40,660 nt of DNA from Thiotrichaceae bacterium. GTDB taxonomy: Bacteria; Pseudomonadota; Gammaproteobacteria; Beggiatoales; Beggiatoaceae. A program made the translations under genes and the position numbers. How positions within the stretch are numbered: the stretch's first letter is position 1; each line of letters opens with the position of its first letter. The DNA lies in contig JADGDF010000019.1 in the NCBI GenBank assembly GCA_016745055.1, positions 1 through 40,660 on the forward strand, written 5' to 3'. Below the pieces are notes generated by a model. The model did not search any database and was not told the origin of the DNA. It worked only from the letters and a program-made list of their open reading frames with translations. Shown here in pieces: positions 26,373 to 35,041 of the stretch.

Positions 26373-27236
26373 ATGACTGCAAAATTGATTGATGGCAAAA
26401 GTATTGCGGCACAGGTCAAGCAAACTATTCAACAACAAGTGGTAAATTATACATCGCAAGGTTTACGTCCACCAGGATTAACCGTAGTATTAGTAGGATA
26501 TAATTCTGCTTCTCAAGTTTATGTGCGTAATAAGCGTAAAGCTTGTGAACAGATAGGCATAAACTCAAAATCCTATGATTTACCCGCTGACACAACCCAG
26601 GCTGATTTACTGACACTTTTAGATCAATTAAATGAAGATCAAGAAATTGATGGAATTTTAGTGCAACTCCCTTTACCTGCACATATTGATCCTGAAACCG
26701 TGATTGAACGTATTATTCCCACAAAAGATGTCGATGGATTTCATCCTTACAATGTAGGCAGGTTAGCACTCCGTATGCCATTACTGCGTTCCTGTACACC
26801 TAAAGGAATTATGACCTTATTATCAAGTATTAACGTCGATTTGATGGGGTTGGATGCAGTGATGATCGGTCAATCTAATATTGTGGGACGGCCGATGTTG
26901 CTTGAATTACTTGCAGCCCGTTGTACTGTCACCATTTGTCACAGTCGCACTAAAGATTTGGCTGATAAAGTCAGAAATGCTGATATTGTCGTTGTTGCCA
27001 TTGGTCAAGCCAAATTTGTTCCAGGTGATTGGATTAAGCCTGGCGCAATCGTCATTGATGTGGGTATGAATCGCTTGGAAAACGGTAAATTGGTTGGTGA
27101 TGTTGATTTTGAAACAGCAAGTCAACAAGCAAGCTGGATTACGCCAGTCCCTGGTGGTGTAGGACCAATGACAGTGGCCAGTTTGTTAGAAAATACTTTG
27201 ATCAGTTATCAATCCTCTGTGGTGATACCTAAATAG
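26373..27236 (+). CDS. folD: methylenetetrahydrofolate dehydrogenase / cyclohydrolase
   Basis: 287 residues with GAAGGA before the ATG. Active-site residues: Tyr50 and Lys54 ([10 protein letters not shown]), Gln98 (VQLPLP), Asp121 (KDVDGFHP). The NADP site carries GQSNIVGRP (166-174) and the C-terminal signature is [10 protein letters not shown]. It interconverts 5,10-methylene- and 10-formyl-tetrahydrofolate in the cytoplasm. The methionine synthase 1.6 kb downstream uses the same folate pool, though a pseudogene and a lipoprotein lie between them. Confidence 0.96.
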   Translation: MTAKLIDGKSIAAQVKQTIQQQVVNYTSQGLRPPGLTVVLVGYNSASQVYVRNKRKACEQIGINSKSYDLPADTTQADLLTLLDQLNEDQEIDGILVQLPLPAHIDPETVIERIIPTKDVDGFHPYNVGRLALRMPLLRSCTPKGIMTLLSSINVDLMGLDAVMIGQSNIVGRPMLLELLAARCTVTICHSRTKDLADKVRNADIVVVAIGQAKFVPGDWIKPGAIVIDVGMNRLENGKLVGDVDFETASQQASWITPVPGGVGPMTVASLLENTLISYQSSVVIPK

Positions 27237-27385
27237 AGAGAGTGTTAAATGCTATGGAAAAAGTACTTAAAATAGTTTCTTGAAAAAATCAACCTTCAGA
27301 TTACAAATATTGGATTTCCCAACCTATTGTAGACAGGCTAGATGCAATAGAAATATACGGCAACAATATCTGGAGTTTAACAAAC
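27237..27385. other. short intergenic stretch after folD
   Basis: No gene, terminator or repeat is evident. A weak TGGAG lies nine bases before the start of the nucleotidyltransferase remnant. Confidence 0.3.
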
Positions 27386-27746
27386 ATGTGGAGCCAAGAC
27401 TTCAAAGAGTTATTAAACCAACATGAGGTTGAATACCTTATTGTCGGAGGTTATGCTCTAGGTATATATGGCTATCCAAGATATACAGGAGATTTTGATG
27501 TATAGATAAATCCTATACCGGATAACGCCCATAAAGTTGCTGGCAACAAAATTGGGATATTAAAAGCAATTCGTATTCAAGGTGATTGGAATCTAACACA
27601 ATTACAAGCCAGAGAAAAGTTAATGGAAGCGTTTGCTTCTAAAACATTCACTACAATTTTAGCAAAGCATGGGATTGATAGACCTTAAAAGTCATATACG
27701 AAGAAAGTTAAAAAATATCCAAGAAATAATAAACGCTCTTCCCAAA
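27386..27746 (+). pseudogene. nucleotidyltransferase (MNT/AbiEii-like) remnant
   Basis: The frame opens MWSQDFKELLNQHEVEYLIV, then GGYALGIYGYPRYTGDFDV, the typical start of small nucleotidyltransferases: GGYAL is the glycine motif and the DFD pair corresponds to the metal-binding aspartates. A TAG follows at 27503. The same frame then continues INPIPDNAHKV, expected for the family, but after that the central domain is missing and the sequence becomes unrelated until a TAA at 27686-27688. A short IDLKSHIRRKLKNIQEI stretch in another frame resembles the usual C-terminal end (IDLKNLKKNK...). So the gene has a stop codon, an internal deletion and a frameshift. Intact relatives are often toxin or antitoxin components of two-gene systems. 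Confidence 0.7.
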
Positions 27747-27850
27747 TGTTAGCTAATTTTTGTATTGATTTTAAATACTAAAATAATTTTGATTTTGCCT
27801 AGTATTACGATTAGAATTTGCTTTGATATAATAAGACTTATTCATAAAAA

Positions 27851-27900
27851 TGGACTCTCCAGAGTCCAAAGTGACCAATAAAATCCCTACACTGGAGAGT
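27851..27900 (+). promoter_or_regulatory. leader with two mutually exclusive hairpins
   Basis: TGGACTCT (27851-27858) pairs with AGAGTCCA (27861-27868). The overlapping ACTCTCCAG (27854-27862) instead pairs perfectly with CTGGAGAGT (27892-27900). Both cannot form together. The second would end 21 bases before the lipoprotein ATG and just before its GGAG site. The short one is also a good DNA operator palindrome, so it may act as either DNA or RNA. Confidence 0.4.
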
Positions 27901-27921
27901 AGGAAAATCGGAGAAAATTAA

Positions 27922-28599
27922 ATGAAGTTGCTGTCTTTTAAACATTTTGTAGGCTTATTACTTATTTCTTTTCTGTTAACAAGCTGCGGTGGCGTTGCAA
28001 TTCGTGATACAGCCACTGCTGAAAATAAAATTAAAGATTCAACCACAGTATTTGGTGATTTAACTGAAAGTGTGCCAGCCGACTTATTAGGCAATGCAAC
28101 AGCTGTGTTGGCAATTCCTAATGTCAAAAAACTTGCTTTATTCGGTTTAGGTGGAGAAGCAGGTGTGGGTATCTTGTCCAGAAGAAATGCAGGAAATGAC
28201 TGGAGTAACCCAGTTTTTGTAAATATTTCTAGCGCTTCAGCTGGGCTACAATTAGGTATCCAATCCACAGATTTAGTCTTATTAGTCATGGATTATGGTA
28301 GCCTTGACGATATTTTATCCGGTAAATTCACATTAGGCGCTGAAGGTGGTGTTGCCGCTGGCCCAGTCGGTGCTGATGCTCAAATTGATTCCAATGCTAA
28401 AATTTACACCTATTCCCGTAATTCAGGGCTTTATGCCGGTATTGCTTTGGAAGGCTTAGTTCTCTCTGTCAGTGATGCTGCTAACTCAACTTTTTATGGT
28501 AGAGAAGTTGATGCTGAAGAAGTGTTACGCGGAGATGTAAATATTTCTTCAAATGCTGCCCAAGACTTCCGAGACACCTTAAGTCGTGTCATGCGATAA
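27922..28599 (+). CDS. SYLF-domain (Ysc84-like) lipoprotein
   Basis: 225 residues, GGAG at good spacing. Lipoprotein signal ends LLTSCGG with Cys22. From about 50 onward it matches the SYLF/Ysc84 lipid-binding domain: LLGNATAVLAIPNVKKLALF, GLGGEAGVGILSRR, WSNPVFVNISSASAGLQLG, DLVLLVMD, KFTLGAEGGVAAGPVG, YSRNSGLYAGIALEG. The family binds membranes or phosphoinositides in eukaryotes; in bacteria the role is unknown, perhaps envelope maintenance. A good intrinsic terminator follows, so it is monocistronic. Confidence 0.88.
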   Translation: MKLLSFKHFVGLLLISFLLTSCGGVAIRDTATAENKIKDSTTVFGDLTESVPADLLGNATAVLAIPNVKKLALFGLGGEAGVGILSRRNAGNDWSNPVFVNISSASAGLQLGIQSTDLVLLVMDYGSLDDILSGKFTLGAEGGVAAGPVGADAQIDSNAKIYTYSRNSGLYAGIALEGLVLSVSDAANSTFYGREVDAEEVLRGDVNISSNAAQDFRDTLSRVMR

Positions 28600-28680
28600 A
28601 AGTAAAGTAGAAAGTAAGGTAGATAGGATACAAAATTTACCTTAAAATGTAGTTAACGGCTAACAAGTCAAAGTAGTAAA

Positions 28681-28717
28681 AGCCCCTATTTCATTAGGAA
28701 ATAGGGGCTTCTTTTTT
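28681..28717 (+). terminator. intrinsic terminator after the SYLF lipoprotein
   Basis: AGCCCCTATTTC (28681-28692) pairs perfectly with GAAATAGGGGCT (28698-28709) around a five-base loop, followed by TCTTTTTT. It lies 82 bases after the lipoprotein stop. Confidence 0.9.
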
Positions 28718-28869
28718 ATGGCAACGCCTGTTACAATCTAATGACTACAATAACTTTTCTCAAGGTTCTTTCTATCGGATGGTAGGCTTTCTATTTCCTA
28801 TTCATACAACCTACTATAGTTACCCTATTTTTTCCTTTCATTATTCAAATTTAAAATCAAAGGTCTCCT

Positions 28870-31395
28870 ATGCAAACTTTTATGGAACGTATAAAAAGTC
28901 ATGTATTACTCTGTGACGGTGGTACAGGCACATTAATTCAAGATGAAGAATGGGATGTAGAAAAAGACTTTTTGGGACTAGAAAACTGTTCAGAAATTTT
29001 ATGTGAGACACGTCCAGATTTTGTTAAAAGTATGCATCGTACCTACTTTGAAGCGGGTGCGGATTGCGTCGAAACAAACAGTTTTGGCTCAAATAAGGTT
29101 GTTTTTGCAGAATTTGATTTAGTTGAGAAAACTTACCAATTAAATAAATTAGCCGCAGAATTGGCCAAAGAAGTTGCAGATGAACTGAGTACAGAAGGCT
29201 GGCCACGCTACGTTATTGGTTCTATTGGGCCTGGCACGAAATTACCGAGTTTAGGCCATCTTGGTTATGACGAACTGGTTGACTCTTACGCAGAGCAAGC
29301 GCGTGGTTTAATTGATGGCAAAGTTGATGTTTTGTTGCTAGAAACCAACCAAGACTTATTAACCATGAAAACAGCCATCCAAGGTTGTCGCATTGCCATG
29401 CAAGAACGGAATGTCAAAGTGCCCATTATGGCACAAATCACTGTTGAAACTACTGGTACCATGCTGGTGGGCTCTGACATTGCTTGTGCAGTCACCACAT
29501 TGGCGGCAATGGATGTAGATTTTATCGGGATGAACTGTGCAACGGGTCCCACTGAAATGGCTGAGCATGTCAAATATTTGGGAGAAAACTGGCCTCATTT
29601 AATTTCTATCATGCCTAATGCAGGCATGCCTATGCTAGTGGATGGCAAAACTGAATATCCTTTATTTCCTCAAGAATTAGCGGATTGGCATCGGCGTTTC
29701 ATTGAAGAAGATGGTATTAATCTGGTGGGAGGCTGTTGTGGCACAACGCCAGGGCATATTAAAGCCGTGCGGGCAATGCTAGATGCCAGAGAAAATCCAG
29801 CCCCCAAACCTCGCAATGTCAAATTAACGCCTGCCGTTAGCTCACTTTACAGTTCCGTCGACTTACGTCAGGAAAACAGTGTCTTTGCCATTGGTGAACG
29901 TTCCAATGCCAATGGTTCCAAAAAATTCCGTGAATTACTGGCCACTGAAGACTGGGATGCTTTAGTGGGTATTGGTCGCGAACAAGTCAAAGAAAGTTCC
30001 CATGCCTTAGATGTCTGTGTCGCTTACGTGGGACGTCCTGAAGCTAGTGATATAAGTGAAGTGTTGACCCGTTATCGTGGCCAAGTTAGTGTCCCATTAG
30101 TGGTAGATTCTACAGAAACGCCTGTGATCGAAACCGCTTTGAAATTATTAGCTGGTAAAAGCATTATTAACTCCATCAACTTTGAAGACGGTGAAGAAAA
30201 AGCGGCTCATATTCTCAAGCTTGCAAAACAATTTGGTTGTGCCGTGATCGCGCTCACGATTGACGAAGATGGCATGGCCAAAGAGATTGACAAAAAACTA
30301 GACATTGCCAAACGTCTGTACGATTTTGCAGTCAACAAACACGGTTTACCTGCACATGATTTAATCTTCGATCCCTTAACCTTTACCATTGCAACAGGGA
30401 TGGAAGAAGATCGGCTCCACGGTGTCAATACGCTAGATGCCATAGAACGTATTGCCAAAGAATTGCCTGAATGTCAAATTGTGTTGGGTTTATCCAATAT
30501 TTCCTTCGGCTTGAAAGCAGCCGCGCGGCATACGCTTAACTCCGTATTTTTACATCATGCGCAACAACGTGGTATGACAGGCGCAATTATTCACGTTTCC
30601 AAAATCAAACCTCTGCACAAAATTGATCCCATCCATCGTGAAGCCTCAGAAGACTTGATTTTCAACATTTCCCGTGATGGTAGAGACCCATTATTGTACT
30701 TTGTGGATTTATTCAAAAATGTCAAGCTCACAGATGAAGTGGTTAAAAAACCAGAAACCATTGAAGAAGCCCTCAAACAACGCATTATTGATGGTGACAA
30801 ACAAGGCTTACATGATGATTTAGCCAAAACCATGGAAAAATACACGCCACTAGAGATTATCAACACATTATTGCTAGAAGGCATGAAAGTAGTGGGTGAG
30901 CTGTTCGGCTCTGGTGAAATGCAGCTTCCCTTTGTCTTACAGTCGGCTGAAACTATGAAAGCCGCCGTGGCTTATCTTGAACAATTTATGGAAAAAATTG
31001 AAGGGCAAGAAAAAGGAATTATGGTACTGGCTACAGTCAAAGGTGATGTACATGACATTGGTAAAAATCTGGTAGACATCATTTTAACCAATAATGGTTA
31101 CAAAGTCGTCAATATTGGCATTAAACAACCCTTACCTAATATTTTGGAAGCTGCGAAAGAACATAAAGCAGACGCCATTGGTATGTCTGGTTTACTGGTT
31201 AAATCCACTGTCATTATGAAAGATAATCTTGAAGAAATGCAACGCTTGGGGATGAACACGCCGGTCATTTTAGGCGGTGCAGCATTGACCCGCCGTTATG
31301 TTGAGAAAGACTGCCATGAAATCTATCCTGCAGTACATTATGCCAAAGATGCATTTTCTGGTTTGAAGTTAATGAATGAGATTATGAGTACTTGA
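28870..31395 (+). CDS. metH: cobalamin-dependent methionine synthase, short form
   Basis: 841 residues. Homocysteine/zinc domain 1-310 with Cys223 (MNCATGP) and Cys289-Cys290 (GGCCGTTPGH); pterin-binding domain about 335-600 (IGERSNANGS, DVCVAY, LGLSNISFG); B12 cap domain about 630-715; B12-binding domain to the end with His728 in GDVHDIG, the lower ligand of cobalt, then GMSGLLVKST and LGGAALTRRY. It ends where the roughly 330-residue AdoMet-binding reactivation domain of E. coli MetH (1227 residues) would begin. Short forms exist in other bacteria and need a separate reactivation partner or a different route. Methyl is taken from 5-methyl-tetrahydrofolate and passed to homocysteine. AAAGG precedes the start. 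Confidence 0.93.
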   Translation: MQTFMERIKSHVLLCDGGTGTLIQDEEWDVEKDFLGLENCSEILCETRPDFVKSMHRTYFEAGADCVETNSFGSNKVVFAEFDLVEKTYQLNKLAAELAKEVADELSTEGWPRYVIGSIGPGTKLPSLGHLGYDELVDSYAEQARGLIDGKVDVLLLETNQDLLTMKTAIQGCRIAMQERNVKVPIMAQITVETTGTMLVGSDIACAVTTLAAMDVDFIGMNCATGPTEMAEHVKYLGENWPHLISIMPNAGMPMLVDGKTEYPLFPQELADWHRRFIEEDGINLVGGCCGTTPGHIKAVRAMLDARENPAPKPRNVKLTPAVSSLYSSVDLRQENSVFAIGERSNANGSKKFRELLATEDWDALVGIGREQVKESSHALDVCVAYVGRPEASDISEVLTRYRGQVSVPLVVDSTETPVIETALKLLAGKSIINSINFEDGEEKAAHILKLAKQFGCAVIALTIDEDGMAKEIDKKLDIAKRLYDFAVNKHGLPAHDLIFDPLTFTIATGMEEDRLHGVNTLDAIERIAKELPECQIVLGLSNISFGLKAAARHTLNSVFLHHAQQRGMTGAIIHVSKIKPLHKIDPIHREASEDLIFNISRDGRDPLLYFVDLFKNVKLTDEVVKKPETIEEALKQRIIDGDKQGLHDDLAKTMEKYTPLEIINTLLLEGMKVVGELFGSGEMQLPFVLQSAETMKAAVAYLEQFMEKIEGQEKGIMVLATVKGDVHDIGKNLVDIILTNNGYKVVNIGIKQPLPNILEAAKEHKADAIGMSGLLVKSTVIMKDNLEEMQRLGMNTPVILGGAALTRRYVEKDCHEIYPAVHYAKDAFSGLKLMNEIMST

Positions 31396-31474
31396 TTAAC
31401 ATTTCTAAATATTCCTATTCCCAGCCTTGATCCAAACATTTTTGCAAGTCTTTGAATTTGTTTAAAACGTTAGA

Positions 31475-31495
31475 GTGCAGATTACAAATCTGCAC
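31475..31495. repeat. GTGCAGAT hairpin repeat
   Basis: GTGCAGAT (31475-31482) and ATCTGCAC (31488-31495) enclose five bases. It resembles the GGAGTGCA-type repeats at 237-282 and 40000-40150, and could also terminate metH, though no U-run follows. Confidence 0.5.
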
Positions 31496-31519
31496 CCGCG
31501 AGTAATACTTCTGATAATC

Positions 31520-31546
31520 AATTAATTTTACTTTGACCCCAATTAT
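31520..31546. repeat. dispersed 27-bp repeat, copy 1
   Basis: AATTAATTTTACTTTGACCC plus CAATTAT recurs at 40318-40344 with a single change (T to C). It ends seven bases before the nuclease-like gene's start and so occupies its promoter-proximal region. Confidence 0.6.
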
Positions 31547-31553
31547 GTAAATA

Positions 31554-32483
31554 ATGAAGCTAAACTGGCATCGCCTTTTAGGGCTGGCACTGACTGACTA
31601 CTTTACTAATACCTGTTACAAAGTAGAGATGGAAGTTGATTTGTCCCTTCAACAACAGTTTTTGGATATCGTTATCATCAAACAAACCAAAGGAAAACCT
31701 CCTGAGGAATTACCTGACGGGTTTGAAAACTTATCCACTTATAATTTATTAACGTATAAATCTTTGAGGGAACCTTTAGATAGTTGGGCAATGAGTGAGT
31801 TGTTGGGACATTTTGTTAACTATCGTAAACAAATTAGCCCAGATAACAATAAGTTATTGCCTTTGGAACACTTTAACTTATATGCAGTCAGTACCCGTTA
31901 TCCTCGTAAATTGGAAGAAGAAATCACCTTAAAAAAACAACAAGATGGCTTATACTTAACGCAATGGGGCGCATTTACCATTGAAGTATTGGTCTTAACT
32001 GAAATGCCTATTGAAAAACAAAATGCTTTATGGCAACTTTTCAGTGGAGACAGAGACAAAGTGTTTTTTGGTAAGGAGCATTTTGCCTGGCATGAAGAAC
32101 AAACAAGTTCGGTCATTGACCAATTATTTGAACGTTATCAAGTGGAGGGAATATTTATGCCTTATACAATGGCTGATTTTCAAAGAGAATACAAGCAAGA
32201 GTTATTGCAGTCCTTAACGCCTGAAGAAATCTTTCGTCAGTTCAAACCAGAAGAGCGTCTGAAGGGATTAACGCCAGAAGAGCGTTTGCAGGGGCTTGGA
32301 CCAGAAGAGCGTTTGCAGGGGCTTGGGCCTGAAGAGCGTTTGCAGGGGCTTGAGCCAGAAGAGCGTTTGCAGGGGCTTGGGCCAGAAGAGCGTTTGCAGG
32401 GATTAACGCCTGAAGAAATTGAAGCGTATTTAGAGAAGTTAAAAAAATCTGGGTCAGAGGCGAATAATGGAGTGAAGCATTAG
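31554..32483 (+). CDS. PD-(D/E)XK nuclease-like protein with 9-residue tandem repeat tail
   Basis: 309 residues. The body matches a family of uncharacterised proteins related to Rpn/PD-(D/E)XK nucleases: WHRLLGLALTDYFT, VEMEVDLSLQQQFLDIVII, LSTYNLLTYKSLREPLD, HFVNYRKQISP, LYAVSTRYPRKL, IDQLFERYQVEGI, MPYTMADFQREY. The Glu/Asp in the early strand and the Lys in TYKS would be the core residues. Residues 221-292 are eight 9-residue repeats (consensus LGPEERLQG), encoded by 27-nt tandem repeats at 32214-32429. The repeat tail is probably helical and its copy number should vary between strains. Rpn relatives promote recombination in E. coli; the role here is unknown. No ribosome binding site is visible before the ATG. 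Confidence 0.78.
   Translation: MKLNWHRLLGLALTDYFTNTCYKVEMEVDLSLQQQFLDIVIIKQTKGKPPEELPDGFENLSTYNLLTYKSLREPLDSWAMSELLGHFVNYRKQISPDNNKLLPLEHFNLYAVSTRYPRKLEEEITLKKQQDGLYLTQWGAFTIEVLVLTEMPIEKQNALWQLFSGDRDKVFFGKEHFAWHEEQTSSVIDQLFERYQVEGIFMPYTMADFQREYKQELLQSLTPEEIFRQFKPEERLKGLTPEERLQGLGPEERLQGLGPEERLQGLEPEERLQGLGPEERLQGLTPEEIEAYLEKLKKSGSEANNGVKH
32214..32429 (+). repeat. 27-bp tandem repeat, eight units, coding
   Basis: Eight in-frame units of 27 bases; the middle ones are almost identical (around GAAGAGCGTTTGCAGGGGCT) and the outer ones diverge. Recent expansion by slippage or unequal crossing-over is likely in the middle units. Confidence 0.85.
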
Positions 32484-32622
32484 TTTATTACACGCAGTGT
32501 AACAAAAATAAAAAAAGTAGCCGTTGTGACGTGCAGTGTAACAGCTAATGGGTGTAACCTATGTAGAAAATTTTATCAGGAGTAAGCATTTTCAGATTTC
32601 TTAGCTCATGAGCTAGAAAAGG

Positions 32623-32661
32623 GGAATGTCCAAAGACTTTGACGAGACGACAGGACATTCC
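32623..32661 (+). promoter_or_regulatory. leader hairpin with 21-nt loop, copy 1
   Basis: Perfect arms GGAATGTCC (32623-32631) and GGACATTCC (32653-32661) enclose a 21-nt loop with GACTTTGACGAGACGA. The surface-protein gene starts 34 bases later. A similar hairpin with the same loop length and core lies before the second surface-protein gene (36061-36105). Confidence 0.55.
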
Positions 32662-32695
32662 ATTTTGACAGTTGACACTCATAAAGGAGATTATT

Positions 32696-34924
32696 ATGTC
32701 AATATTCAATTATATCAAGAAATGTACCAATGTGGTACGACAAAGAGAAGATTTTTCCTCCGGTTGTTCAAGTGAATTTAGGCTTGGGCGATTTCTACTT
32801 GCATGGCTATTGATTGGTTTATTTTCTAGTTTAGCTTATGCTGTCCCTAATACAACCAATTACCAAGGTTACTTGGAAAATTCCGAAACTGAACCGTTAA
32901 ATGCGACTGTCAATATGACTTTTGCTTTGTACGATGCTGTGGAAGGTGGTAACGTACTTTGGACTGAGGCACATCAAGGTGTGGTGGTGACTAATGGTGT
33001 GTTTAGTTTGATTCTTGGTAGTGGTACGCCATTTAATGATGAAAGTTTAGCGGGTGAGCGTTATTTAGGAATTGCTGTTGGGGGTGATCCTGAAATGACA
33101 CCACGTCAGAAGTTGACCAGTGCTTTTTTTGCGATGCGAGCAGGCGTTGCTGAGACTGTGAGTGCAGAGGCAATTAATTCAGAAAGTATTGCTGCGGGTG
33201 CGGTGACTGCTGAGAAAATAGCTGCTGCTAGTGTTACGGCTGATAAGATTGCTGATGGTGTGACTATTACTGATGCGGAGCGGGTGAAGTTGGAGGGTTT
33301 GGGAACTGGTGGGGTTGGTAGTAATCCAACTTTTGATAATGTTGTTGTTGAGGAGCAGTTGAATGTTAAGAAGCGGATTAAAGTTGGGGAAAATTCGCTT
33401 TATTTGGATGGTTCTGGTGGTACTACCGCGCCAGCTAATCATATTTATGCTTCAGGTGGCGCTCCTTTGTTATTACAAGCTGCACCTAGTAGTGGGGGAG
33501 ATGGAAATGTTGGTATTGGTACAACAACTCCAGAATATGGTCTTGACATTGGTATAGGAATGGAAGTAACAAAAAGTGGTGGAGCATCTTCTAAGGCGCA
33601 GAGCCTTCGTGTAGGTGCTGGACATATTATCACTAACCATAAAAATGGTGCTTTGGTACTAAATTCAGGACCTGATGGCACAGGTGAAGGTTATTCTGGT
33701 ATTTGGTTTAGAAAAGCTAATGTTAGAGGAGATATTGCCAGTTCTACTAACCTTGCAAGAATTACTTCTGACGGTAATGTTGGTATAGGTATAGATGATC
33801 CAAAAGCTAAGTTGGATGTTGAGGGTGTTCTCAAAATGTCTCCAATACTAGAATCTGAAGTTAAATTTCTTATGAATAAATTTGGTAAAGGAATCTGGGC
33901 ATTTTACAATGAAACTGCAAATGAAGGTGAAATATCTTCTGTAAATTTATTTTACCCTAGAAGTTATTCTCCATTAATTATTAATGGTAAAGATGTCATT
34001 ATTAATCAACAACTACCACCGGGTAATCTTCAACCCGGTAATGTTGGAATCGGTGTTACAGTAGTTGATCCTAAATATAAACTGCAAGTTGGAGGAAAAA
34101 CAAGAATAAACGAACAGTTTGTAGTTAGAGGAGCTGTTAAAAGTGACTTAACTGATTTTGTTAATGAAGCTGCAAACGTACCTACTGGTAGTACATTATT
34201 GTGGTTAAAATACGTTAACGCTAATCAACCTGATAATCCGATGTTAATCCAAGCTTCTGGTCATGGTGATTGGACTGTTGCTGATAGATTTGTTGTAAGA
34301 ACTAATGGTGAAGTTGGCATTGGTACAAGAAATATGGATGCTGGGGTGGCATTACAAATTATCCACAAAAATGAAGATGCTAACGGTAAAAATTTGGTAT
34401 TAGGCCCGACTCATTCATCTAATTTGAGATTAGGATACCATTCCAATTATAGCTGGATTCAATCACATGGTAGTAAGCCATTGGCAATCAATCCTATTGG
34501 AAATAACGTTGGAATTGGTACAACAACTCCAAGCTGTAAACTTGACGTTCGTAGTGGAAATATTTGTCAAAATGGTATTCCTATAAAAAGTTTTTTTTCT
34601 GATAAACGATGGAAAAAAGACATCGAACCACTAGAAAATAGTTTAGAAAAAGTTTCCAGTTTACAAGGGGTAAATTATAAATGGGATATTGAAAAATATC
34701 CTGAAATGGGATTTGATGATAAACCTCAAATTGGCTTGATTGCTCAAGAAGTTGAACAAGTAATTCCAGAACTAGTGATGACTAACAATGAAGGTTACAA
34801 GGGTGTTTCGTATGGAAACATGACAGCCGTCTTAGTAGAAGCCGTCAAAGAACTCAAATCCCAAAACGACGCACTCAAAACCATCGTTTGCAAAGATCAT
34901 CCAGAGGAAGCGATTTGTCAATAA
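32696..34924 (+). CDS. surface protein with C-terminal S74 intramolecular chaperone
   Basis: 742 residues from the ATG at 32696, which has AAGGAG six bases upstream; a TTG at 32672 lies upstream in frame without one. A long N-terminal region precedes a hydrophobic helix ending FSSLAYA (about 31-49), probably the signal. NYQGYLENSETEPLNATVNM begins a domain common at the N-terminus of fibre-like surface proteins. The middle has several GNVGIGT-TP...LDV repeats typical of beta-rich tail-fibre-like stalks. Residues 633-742 are a peptidase S74 (endosialidase-type) chaperone: FFSDKRWKKDIEPL, IGLIAQEVEQVIPELV, YGNMTAVLVEAVKEL. In this family it assists trimer folding and then cuts itself off at the Ser of SDKR. 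A secreted trimeric fibre is expected; the ligand is unknown. Confidence 0.88.
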   Translation: MSIFNYIKKCTNVVRQREDFSSGCSSEFRLGRFLLAWLLIGLFSSLAYAVPNTTNYQGYLENSETEPLNATVNMTFALYDAVEGGNVLWTEAHQGVVVTNGVFSLILGSGTPFNDESLAGERYLGIAVGGDPEMTPRQKLTSAFFAMRAGVAETVSAEAINSESIAAGAVTAEKIAAASVTADKIADGVTITDAERVKLEGLGTGGVGSNPTFDNVVVEEQLNVKKRIKVGENSLYLDGSGGTTAPANHIYASGGAPLLLQAAPSSGGDGNVGIGTTTPEYGLDIGIGMEVTKSGGASSKAQSLRVGAGHIITNHKNGALVLNSGPDGTGEGYSGIWFRKANVRGDIASSTNLARITSDGNVGIGIDDPKAKLDVEGVLKMSPILESEVKFLMNKFGKGIWAFYNETANEGEISSVNLFYPRSYSPLIINGKDVIINQQLPPGNLQPGNVGIGVTVVDPKYKLQVGGKTRINEQFVVRGAVKSDLTDFVNEAANVPTGSTLLWLKYVNANQPDNPMLIQASGHGDWTVADRFVVRTNGEVGIGTRNMDAGVALQIIHKNEDANGKNLVLGPTHSSNLRLGYHSNYSWIQSHGSKPLAINPIGNNVGIGTTTPSCKLDVRSGNICQNGIPIKSFFSDKRWKKDIEPLENSLEKVSSLQGVNYKWDIEKYPEMGFDDKPQIGLIAQEVEQVIPELVMTNNEGYKGVSYGNMTAVLVEAVKELKSQNDALKTIVCKDHPEEAICQ

Positions 34925-34931
34925 ACTGTCT

Positions 34932-35029
34932 GAATCAGAATTTACGGAATTTTAGAATTTTCAGAATTAAAAAATATTTGAAACGATGTCGTTATTCTGG
35001 AAATTCTATAATTCTGTGAGTTTTGATTC
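34932..35029. repeat. 98-bp long imperfect hairpin between convergent genes
   Basis: 36-nt arms at 34932-34967 and 34994-35029 match at 30 of 36 positions, with a 26-nt loop. The arms are built of GAATTTT-like steps. It fills the gap between the S74 protein gene and the convergent vapC-like gene, so it may act as a bidirectional terminator, or be a miniature palindromic element. Confidence 0.7.
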
Positions 35030-35041
35030 AAATTAGACAAA

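Noticed and set aside
32214-32429. CRISPR array
   Set aside because: The units are contiguous 27-bp coding repeats with no spacers; no CRISPR array or cas gene was found anywhere in the window.
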